Assembly: GCA_038108155.1 (NCBI GenBank)
Contig: JAYNHP010000045.1
Location: 1 to 13,989, forward strand
Length of the DNA: 13,989 bases
Direction of reading: 5' to 3'
From: MED-G20 sp038108155
GTDB taxonomy: Bacteria > Bacteroidota > Bacteroidia > Flavobacteriales_D > Parvicellaceae
Shown here: piece by piece, positions 1-5,329 of the stretch
Numbering within the stretch: position 1 is the stretch's first letter
Layout of the letters: every line of letters begins with the position of its first letter
Translations under genes and position numbers: made by a program
Notes under the pieces: model-generated
Database searches by the model: none
What the model saw: the letters and a program-made list of their open reading frames with translations, nothing else
What the model was told of the DNA's origin: nothing

Positions 1-143
1 TTTATATTGTCCTAAAAGCATCTAGCAAAATTGAAAAAGTTATTGGCGAAAACGGTATTGGAATTATTAGAAAGATATTTGGCGTAATTCTTTTGGCCAT
101 TTCTATTAAACTTTTCACCTCTAATATTAAGTTTCTACTTTAA
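1..143 (+). CDS. MarC-family integral membrane protein, C-terminal fragment
   Basis: Partial gene running in from the left edge, read from base 3 to the TAA at 141-143, about 46 residues. The visible tail has a polar stretch (KASSKIEKVIGENG), then IIRKIFGVILLAISIKLF, which is the last membrane helix typical of MarC/UPF0056 proteins, and a short end SNIKFLL. MarC proteins are polytopic inner-membrane proteins of uncertain transport role. The original link to multiple antibiotic resistance is not well supported in the family. The assignment rests on this C-terminal pattern alone, since the rest of the gene lies outside the window. The next gene is 83 bp downstream behind its own possible promoter, so it is probably a separate transcript. 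Confidence 0.7.
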   Translation, partial: YIVLKASSKIEKVIGENGIGIIRKIFGVILLAISIKLFTSNIKFLL

Positions 144-183
144 AAAAGAAATAATAAATTTATTTAGTCAAGTATATTTTTTT

Positions 184-213
184 TTGGCATAAAAATTGTT
201 TATTTTAATATTG
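184..213 (+). promoter_or_regulatory. Possible Bacteroidetes-type promoter for the SPFH operon
   Basis: TTG at 184-186 is followed 19 bp later by TAATATTG at 206-213, which matches the Bacteroidetes -7 consensus TAnnTTTG at all but one defined position. The predicted transcript would begin only a few bases before the ATG at 227. The region is very AT-rich, so chance matches are easy and confidence is modest. Confidence 0.35.
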
Positions 214-226
214 TAAAAATTGAATT

Positions 227-1009
227 ATGAAAACATTAAAATTATTATTAGTTCTATTAATAACTTCAACCCTATTTAGCTCATGTGCTATTGTAAAGCC
301 TGGAGAAGTAGGTGTAAGACAAACATTTGGAAGATTAAGAGGAAATATTATAGATCCTGGACTTGCTATAATTAATCCATTTACCACTACTCTAGTCAAA
401 ATTCCTACAAGAACAGTTAATAGAGAAGTAAAATTAAACTTACCATCCAAAGAAGGTTTGAATGTAAGCTCTCAAATATCCATTCTCTACCACGTAAAAC
501 AAGAAAAGGCTGTGGACATTATTAATGAAGTTGGAACAAATTTTGAAAGAGTTTTAATACTGAGTACTTTTCGTTCCGCCTCAGCGGATGTTTGTGCTCA
601 ATTTTTTGCAAAAGACATGCACTCTGGTAAAAGATCTGTTATTGAACAACAAATAAAAGATAAAATGACAAAACTTTTAGAGAACAGAGGATTTGTAATT
701 GAAGCAGTACTTTTAAAAAGTATCACACTTCCTTCGGGTCTTTATGCAGCAATCGAATCCAAGTTGAGAGCAGAACAGCAGGCACAGCAAATGGAGTTTG
801 TTCTTTTAAAAGAGAATAAAGAGGCAGAAAGAAAAAGAATTGAAGCTGCTGGAATTAGAGATGCTCAACTTATTATCAAAGAAGGTATTTCAGAAGGCAA
901 TATAGAATGGAAAAGTTTAGAAGTATTAAGAGAAATTGCTACATCTAATAATGCAAAACTTATTATTACTGACGGAAAGACACCAGTTCTTATAAATCCT
1001 GATGAATAA
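227..1009 (+). CDS. Prohibitin-like SPFH/Band 7 lipoprotein
   Basis: 260 residues. The N-terminus is a lipoprotein signal: K2 and K5, a hydrophobic core at residues 6-17 and a lipobox-like LFSSC with the candidate lipidated Cys at 20. The mature part begins AIVKPGEVGVRQTFGRL and continues through the SPFH/Band 7 domain to about residue 185, including DPGLAIINPF at 43-52 and a TFRSASADV stretch at 114-122. An alanine, glutamate and lysine-rich helical segment at about 178-215 resembles the coiled coil of prohibitins and stomatins. Members of this superfamily form ring or cage assemblies at membranes. Here the Cys would put the domain on the periplasmic side rather than the cytoplasmic side. 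Its stop overlaps the next start (TAATG at 1007-1011), so translation is probably coupled to the AIM24-like gene. The precise function is unknown. Confidence 0.85.
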   Translation: MKTLKLLLVLLITSTLFSSCAIVKPGEVGVRQTFGRLRGNIIDPGLAIINPFTTTLVKIPTRTVNREVKLNLPSKEGLNVSSQISILYHVKQEKAVDIINEVGTNFERVLILSTFRSASADVCAQFFAKDMHSGKRSVIEQQIKDKMTKLLENRGFVIEAVLLKSITLPSGLYAAIESKLRAEQQAQQMEFVLLKENKEAERKRIEAAGIRDAQLIIKEGISEGNIEWKSLEVLREIATSNNAKLIITDGKTPVLINPDE

Positions 1010-1803
1010 TGGATTCCCATGTAATTGATTATAAGATACATGGCGATGACATGCAAGTGGTTGCCATAGAGCTAGACCCTAACGAGACAGTAATTGCAGA
1101 AGCAGGTTCAATGAATTGGATGGATAGCGGCATCTCTTTTGAAGCTAAAATGGGAGATGGAACAGAACCTGACAGTGGAATAATGGGTAAATTATTTAGT
1201 GTTGGTAAAAGAGTATTAACTGGTGAATCTATTTTTCTAACTCACTTTACCAATATAGAAAGTGGCAAAAAGGAAGTAGCTTTTGCGGCTCCTTATCCAG
1301 GATCTATCATAGCGGTTGACTTAAATGAAGTAAATGGAGAAATACTTTGCCAAAAAGATGCATTTTTATGTGCAGCTATGGGAACAAATGTTTCTATTGC
1401 ATTTAACAAAAGAATAGGCGCAGGTTTTTTTGGAGGAGAAGGCTTTATACTTCAAAAATTGAAAGGAAATGGACTTGCTTTTCTACATGCAGGTGGAACT
1501 GTAGTTAAAAAAGAATTGAAAAACCAGACCTTACTGATTGATACAGGATGTATTGTAGCATTTTCTACTGGTTTGGACTACAGCATAGAAAGAGCTGGCA
1601 ACTTAAAATCTATGATTTTTGGAGGAGAAGGTTTGTTTTTAGCAACAGTTAAAGGAACCGGTACAGTTTATCTACAAAGCTTACCTTTTTCTAGAATGGC
1701 AGATAGAATTTTGCAAAATGCCCCAAAACATGGCGGTAAATCAAAAGGTGAAGGTTCTATACTTGGAGGATTAGGCAGAATGATAGACGGAGATAACTTT
1801 TAA
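1009..1803 (+). CDS. AIM24/TIGR00266 family protein
   Basis: 264 residues. There is no signal peptide or membrane segment, so it is probably cytoplasmic. Family signatures are visible: EAGSMNWM at 31-38, GFFGGEGFILQKLKG at 139-153, a second similar repeat beginning IFGGEGLFLATVKG at 203-216, and a glycine-rich tail (GEGSILGGLGRMIDGD, 247-262). The repeated glycine and beta-strand blocks fit the known beta-barrel-like AIM24 fold. Yeast Aim24 is a mitochondrial protein tied to MICOS and inner-membrane organisation. Bacterial members have no settled biochemical role. The start ATG overlaps the last base of the SPFH stop codon, indicating an operon. Its stop at 1801-1803 lies in the same frame as the following gene, with only two codons between the stop and that gene's TTG. 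Confidence 0.85.
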   Translation: MDSHVIDYKIHGDDMQVVAIELDPNETVIAEAGSMNWMDSGISFEAKMGDGTEPDSGIMGKLFSVGKRVLTGESIFLTHFTNIESGKKEVAFAAPYPGSIIAVDLNEVNGEILCQKDAFLCAAMGTNVSIAFNKRIGAGFFGGEGFILQKLKGNGLAFLHAGGTVVKKELKNQTLLIDTGCIVAFSTGLDYSIERAGNLKSMIFGGEGLFLATVKGTGTVYLQSLPFSRMADRILQNAPKHGGKSKGEGSILGGLGRMIDGDNF

Positions 1804-1809
1804 ATCTTA

Positions 1810-2823
1810 TTGGATTCACTAACTCAAATTGTTCTAGGTGCATCTGTTGGGGAAGCAGTTTTAGGTAAAAAAGTTGGCAATAAAGCTATTCTTTGGGGTG
1901 CAATAGCTGGTACCCTACCAGATTTAGATGTTTTACTTCGATACTTCACAGATGAAATTTCTTCAACTCAAATGCATAGAGGTTTTTCACACTCTTTTGT
2001 TTTTGCAGTTTTAATTGCTCCTTTGCTAGGTTGGATTGCTAAAAAAATACATTCTAATTTAGTAGATGTTTCATTTAAAGATTGGACAAAATTATTTTTC
2101 TGGGCTACAGTTACTCACCCTTTACTAGATGCGCATACTACGTGGGGAACTCAGTTTTTTTGGCCATTTAATTACCGTTTAGCTTATCAAAATATTTTTG
2201 TTGTTGACCCTCTTTATACACTACCTTTTTTAATGTTTTTAATAATAGTGATGACGTTAAAAAAAGATAACCCTAAAAGGTCAAAATTTAATACCATTGG
2301 TCTTTCTGTAAGTTCTACCTATTTATTACTGACCTTAGTATTTAAATGGATTTCATTTCAAGAATTTAAAGAGGGGCTTCAAAATCAAAAAATTGAATAT
2401 GTTGAAATGGATACTAAGCCCTCTCCATTAAACTCAATACTTTGGTCATCGTTAATAGAAACTGATAAAGGATACAGAACGGCTTATTACTCGCTATTTG
2501 ACAAAAAAGAGATTACTTATTCAAAAGAGTTTTTAAAAAACCATCATTTATTAGAACCCTATTTAGAACAAAAAGTCATAAAACAATTAATTGATATTTC
2601 TGCTGGCTGGTATAGAATAGAAGAAAAAAATGGAAAATTGCTTTTTTGGGATTTAAGATTTGGTCAGATGGGGATGGATGTAAATAATGCCTCTTTTTTG
2701 TGGTATTACGAACTTAATACAGACAAGAATGGTAATGTGTCAGCTATTAAAAGACAACCAAAAATTAAAAATTTTAAATTGCTTTTTAAAGAACTTTTTA
2801 ATAGAATTACAGGCAATAAATAA
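1810..2823 (+). CDS. YdjM-type membrane-bound metal-dependent hydrolase
   Basis: 337 residues, starting at TTG. The N-terminus MDSLTQIVLGASVGEAVLG is the typical family opening. The next in-frame ATG is at codon 55, past conserved residues, so TTG is the supported start. Likely metal ligands are D38 and D40 (LPDLD), H56 and H61 (HRGFSHS), and H103, D107 and H109 (THPLLDAH). This pattern is characteristic of the YdjM/DUF457 inner-membrane hydrolases. Hydrophobic segments lie at about 25-36, 62-78, 93-103, 131-148 and 164-179. The C-terminal half (about 190-337) is more polar and is probably a soluble domain (DLRFGQMG at 276-283). The substrate is unknown. Its place within the SPFH/AIM24/Crp run suggests a membrane-related job, which is inference. 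Confidence 0.8.
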   Translation: MDSLTQIVLGASVGEAVLGKKVGNKAILWGAIAGTLPDLDVLLRYFTDEISSTQMHRGFSHSFVFAVLIAPLLGWIAKKIHSNLVDVSFKDWTKLFFWATVTHPLLDAHTTWGTQFFWPFNYRLAYQNIFVVDPLYTLPFLMFLIIVMTLKKDNPKRSKFNTIGLSVSSTYLLLTLVFKWISFQEFKEGLQNQKIEYVEMDTKPSPLNSILWSSLIETDKGYRTAYYSLFDKKEITYSKEFLKNHHLLEPYLEQKVIKQLIDISAGWYRIEEKNGKLLFWDLRFGQMGMDVNNASFLWYYELNTDKNGNVSAIKRQPKIKNFKLLFKELFNRITGNK

Positions 2824-2828
2824 TATAA

Positions 2829-3356
2829 ATGGACTTTATTACAGAAATTTTAGGGACTAAAACTAAGGCGTCAACTAAATTCTTTAAAAAGAGAGAAATC
2901 ATCCAAAAACAAGGATTTGTTTCAAAGAATGGTTTTTATGTTAAAAAAGGACTAATCAGGAGTTATTCAGTGGATGAAAAAGGTAAAGAACATATTTTTA
3001 TGTTTGGTGCTGAAGATTGGATTATAGCAGACTTAGAGTCCAATGTATTTAATAAACCTACCCAACTGTATATTGACACTGTTGAAGATAGTGAGATAGT
3101 TATTTTCAGTTTAGATTATTTTAATCACGATCAATCAACTAAAGAAAAACTTCAAAAAAATTCAAAATTATTAACTAGAAGAATAGGTTCGTTACAACGA
3201 AGAGTTATTCAATTGATGAGTTCCTCTGCAAAACAGAGATACGAGATGTTCTTAGAAACCTATCCTCTACTTCCAAATAGAGTTCCTCAGAAAATGATAG
3301 CCTCATATTTAGGAATTACACCTGAAGCGCTCAGTAAAATAAGAGGACAACGGTAA
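2829..3356 (+). CDS. Crp/Fnr-family transcriptional regulator
   Basis: 175 residues. The N-terminal part is a degenerate cyclic-nucleotide-binding-like beta-roll (about 15-95), with KKGLIRSYSVDEKGKEHIFMF at about 39-59. The stretch at 105-135 (RRIGSLQRRVIQLM) fits the dimerisation helix. The C-terminus RVPQKMIASYLGITPEALSKIR (151-172) is the helix-turn-helix. Ending almost directly after the recognition helix is normal for the short Bacteroidetes Crp/Fnr proteins, so I do not regard it as truncated. I see no cluster of four cysteines as in Fnr, so oxygen sensing through Fe-S is not indicated. The ligand is unknown. The gene follows the hydrolase by 5 bp, so it is the last gene of the run. It may control this run or the yceI gene next to it. 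Confidence 0.85.
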   Translation: MDFITEILGTKTKASTKFFKKREIIQKQGFVSKNGFYVKKGLIRSYSVDEKGKEHIFMFGAEDWIIADLESNVFNKPTQLYIDTVEDSEIVIFSLDYFNHDQSTKEKLQKNSKLLTRRIGSLQRRVIQLMSSSAKQRYEMFLETYPLLPNRVPQKMIASYLGITPEALSKIRGQR

Positions 3357-3369
3357 TAAATTTTATTTC

Positions 3370-3383
3370 TTAATCTAGATTAA
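3370..3383. promoter_or_regulatory. 14-bp perfect palindrome, possible operator upstream of yceI
   Basis: TTAATCTAGATTAA reads the same on both strands. It lies in the 76-bp gap between the Crp/Fnr gene and the YceI gene, about 50 bp before the yceI ATG and about 16 bp upstream of a -7-like box. It does not match the E. coli Crp or Fnr half-sites. It is a candidate binding site for the adjacent regulator or another dimeric regulator. An AT-rich background makes chance palindromes more likely. Confidence 0.3.
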
Positions 3384-3398
3384 CAGAATAGCATTTTT

Positions 3399-3406
3399 AT
3401 TTTTAG
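3399..3406 (+). promoter_or_regulatory. Possible -7 box for the yceI-CDGSH transcript
   Basis: TATTTTTA matches TAnnTTTG except at the last base and lies 27 bp before the yceI ATG. I see no convincing -33 element, so this is a weak call. Confidence 0.25.
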
Positions 3407-3432
3407 AATTTAGCAAATCTAAAATATAAAAA

Positions 3433-3999
3433 ATGAAATTTAAAATATACTCTTCAGTAATAGCACTTGCATTCTCTGTTTTTGGAGTCAATGCTCAAAA
3501 AGTAAATATACAAAAGTCTAAAGTAGAATGGATTGGTGAAAAAATAGGTGGTCAACACAATGGGGAAATTCAACTCAAGAGCGGAGAAATTCAATTTATA
3601 AATAACAAAATTAAAACTGGTTTTTTTTCTATTGACATGAATACTATAACATGCACAGATTTAGAAGATCCAGGATACAACCAAAAATTGGTAGGACATT
3701 TAAAGTCAAATGACTTTTTTGGAGTAGAAAAACACCCAATTGCAACTTTTAAAGTGACCAATTCATCATCCTTTAAAAATAATGAGGCAACTCTAACAGG
3801 TAATTTAACTATTAAAGGAATTACCAAAAAAACAACATTTAAAGTAACTAAAAGTAAAAATATTTTTACAGCAAATCTTGATGTTGACAGATCTGAATTC
3901 AATGTAAGATATGGTTCTAATTCATTTTTTGACAACTTAGGAGATGCTGCAATTTATGATGTTTTCAAACTAAAAATTAAACTAATAACCAACAATTAA
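3433..3999 (+). CDS. Secreted YceI-family protein
   Basis: 188 residues. The signal peptide MKFKIYSSVIALAFSVFGVNA is followed by Gln at 22, a common mature N-terminus in Bacteroidetes, so the protein is probably periplasmic. The mature part has the YceI lipocalin-like barrel pattern: KVEWIGEKIGGQHNGEIQLKSG near the start, DMNTITCTDLEDPG in the middle, LVGHLKSNDFFGVEKHP, the LTGNLTIKGITK strand, and a C-terminal DRSEFNVRYGS followed by NLGDAAIYD. Members of this family bind isoprenoid or other amphiphilic lipids in a hydrophobic cavity. The substrate here is not readable from sequence. A tiny CDGSH gene follows after 3 bp and probably shares the transcript. Confidence 0.9.
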   Translation: MKFKIYSSVIALAFSVFGVNAQKVNIQKSKVEWIGEKIGGQHNGEIQLKSGEIQFINNKIKTGFFSIDMNTITCTDLEDPGYNQKLVGHLKSNDFFGVEKHPIATFKVTNSSSFKNNEATLTGNLTIKGITKKTTFKVTKSKNIFTANLDVDRSEFNVRYGSNSFFDNLGDAAIYDVFKLKIKLITNN

Positions 4000-4002
4000 A
4001 CT

Positions 4003-4086
4003 ATGAGTAAAGACAGACCAAAATGCGGATGTGGCAACACTGGTGATCCAAATGGATATTGTGATGGATCTCACGCAAACAATTAA
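4003..4086 (+). CDS. 27-residue CDGSH iron-sulfur miniprotein
   Basis: A very short gene: ATG at 4003, TAA at 4084-4086. The product is essentially one CDGSH motif. C8, C10, C20 and H24 (KCGC, then YCDGSH) are the expected three-Cys one-His ligands for a [2Fe-2S] cluster. There are nine residues between C10 and C20, one more than the eight in mitoNEET-type motifs. The usual Pro two residues before the third Cys is replaced by Gly18, with a Pro at 16 instead. There is no signal or membrane anchor, so it is probably cytoplasmic. It starts 3 bp after the yceI stop, and a strong terminator begins 5 bp after its own stop, so it is framed as a real last gene. Its role may be electron or cluster transfer, but it is too small for the usual intertwined dimer. 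Its partner and function are unknown. Confidence 0.8.
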   Translation: MSKDRPKCGCGNTGDPNGYCDGSHANN

Positions 4087-4090
4087 CTTT

Positions 4091-4111
4091 AAAGCCCTTC
4101 GGGGCTTTTTT
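4091..4111 (+). terminator. Rho-independent terminator with UUCG tetraloop
   Basis: A perfect 7-bp stem, AAAGCCC at 4091-4097 paired with GGGCTTT at 4102-4108, is closed by a stable C(UUCG)G tetraloop and followed by further T residues to 4111. It ends the yceI-CDGSH transcript and separates it from the efflux operon. Confidence 0.9.
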
Positions 4112-4149
4112 GTTATAAAATTTTAACATAAAACTAAATCATAAAAAAC

Positions 4150-4157
4150 TATATTTG
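4150..4157 (+). promoter_or_regulatory. -7 box of the efflux operon promoter
   Basis: TATATTTG is a perfect match to the Bacteroidetes -7 consensus TAnnTTTG. It lies 16 bp before the adaptor ATG and downstream of the terminator, where a promoter is needed. A TTTT stretch near 4121 could act as a weak -33 element, but no clear TTG is present. Confidence 0.6.
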
Positions 4158-4173
4158 CACTTCTTAAACACCT

Positions 4174-5328
4174 ATGAAAATTCGAAAAATTATTATTTCA
4201 GTTATTCTATTAATTCTAATAGGACTGTTTTTTATGGTTGGAAGTATAAGCTATCAGTCTGGCGTTAATTTCGGAGAAGCCAACGCCGAGGAAATAAGAG
4301 CTTCAAAAATTAAAAACGTAAGCGCTGTAGTATCTTCCAAATTTGTCAATGTGGAAATGGTTTCTAATGAGACCTATCCAGTGATGGTTTCAGGTTCTGG
4401 AAGAGTTATGGCAGGAACCATGATTAACATTTCATCTGAAGTACAAGGTCTATTAAACAGCCCTATTTCTCTTAAAAAGGGAACTTCTTTCAAAAAAGGA
4501 GATTTACTTTTTAGAATAAGAGATACAGATGCAAAGTTGATGCTTGCTGCTAGAAAAAGCAATTATCTTAGCCAGTGGACTTCTGTCTTGCCAGATTTAG
4601 CAACAGACCATTCAGAACAATATGATAAATGGTATGATTTTTTTAATTCTATTGCAGTTGACCAGCCTCTTGAAGAATTTCCAAAATTCACTACTTCAAA
4701 AGAAAAAAACTTTATTATATCAAGAAAACTTTTGGCCGAATATTTAAATATCAAAAGTGATGAATATAGGTTAACAAAATATTTCCAAGTGGCTCCTTTC
4801 AATGGCTCTATTGTAGAGGCCTTTATTGACCAAGGTGCAATTGTAAATCCAGGAAGTCCTGTTATTCAAATAATAAGAGATGACGAGCTGGAGATAGAAA
4901 TTCCTCTAGCTGTAAAATACATGCAAAAAATTAAAATCGGAAGTCCTGTTACCTTAATAGAGAACGATATTGAATTTAAGGGAAAAGTAGTTCGTATTGG
5001 TAACTTTATCAATGCTAAAACACAAAGTGTTCCTGTTTATGTAAAGCCAATAAATAAACTTCCATTGTATTATGGCATGTATGTTAAAGCAAAGTTAGAA
5101 CTCAATGCTTTAGAAATGGTTAGTAAAATTCCAAGAACTGCAATTTTTGGGGAAAATAAAATCTATACAGTCAATAAAGACAGTACCATCCATAGTACTG
5201 AAATTAATATAAGATCTAGCGACGATAGATACTATTATGTAGATAACCTTAAGGATTCTATTTACTATCTCCCTCAGCCAATTATTAATGCAAAAGACAG
5301 TTTTAAAATAACTCCGATTTTTAAATAA
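4174..5328 (+). CDS. RND efflux periplasmic adaptor (HlyD/MFP family)
   Basis: 384 residues. It has an N-terminal hydrophobic anchor or uncleaved signal (about 5-23) and no lipobox Cys. A lipoyl/barrel-sandwich half begins with VSGSGRVMAGTMINISSEVQG (from about 70) and ends KGDLLFRIRD. The second half, FQVAPFNGSIVEAFIDQGAIV at about 205-225, completes it. Between them, in place of a long heptad coiled coil, is a short hairpin segment of about 80 residues rich in aromatic and acidic residues (SQWTSVLPDLATDH, then DKWYDFF). A beta-barrel domain follows (LEIEIPLAVKYMQKI, about 240-310), then a membrane-proximal domain. The protein would bridge the RND permease to the TolC channel across the periplasm. 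The permease gene starts 1 bp after its stop, so this is the first gene of a three-gene operon. The substrate is unknown. Confidence 0.9.
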   Translation: MKIRKIIISVILLILIGLFFMVGSISYQSGVNFGEANAEEIRASKIKNVSAVVSSKFVNVEMVSNETYPVMVSGSGRVMAGTMINISSEVQGLLNSPISLKKGTSFKKGDLLFRIRDTDAKLMLAARKSNYLSQWTSVLPDLATDHSEQYDKWYDFFNSIAVDQPLEEFPKFTTSKEKNFIISRKLLAEYLNIKSDEYRLTKYFQVAPFNGSIVEAFIDQGAIVNPGSPVIQIIRDDELEIEIPLAVKYMQKIKIGSPVTLIENDIEFKGKVVRIGNFINAKTQSVPVYVKPINKLPLYYGMYVKAKLELNALEMVSKIPRTAIFGENKIYTVNKDSTIHSTEINIRSSDDRYYYVDNLKDSIYYLPQPIINAKDSFKITPIFK

Positions 5329-5329
5329 A

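Noticed and set aside
153..164. Palindrome AATAAATTTATT after the marC fragment
   Set aside because: It is composed only of A and T in an AT-rich gap, too weak for a terminator and likely by chance.
205..450. An 81-codon minus-strand open frame across the start of the SPFH gene
   Set aside because: It overlaps the real gene and its promoter region, and the translation shows no recognisable domain.
2829..3356. Crp/Fnr gene as a truncated pseudogene
   Set aside because: The frame is intact and ending right after the recognition helix is common for this family in Bacteroidetes.
3591..3935. A 114-codon open frame on the minus strand within yceI
   Set aside because: It lies fully opposite a clear YceI coding sequence, has no family features and no fitting upstream signals. 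It is an antisense shadow.
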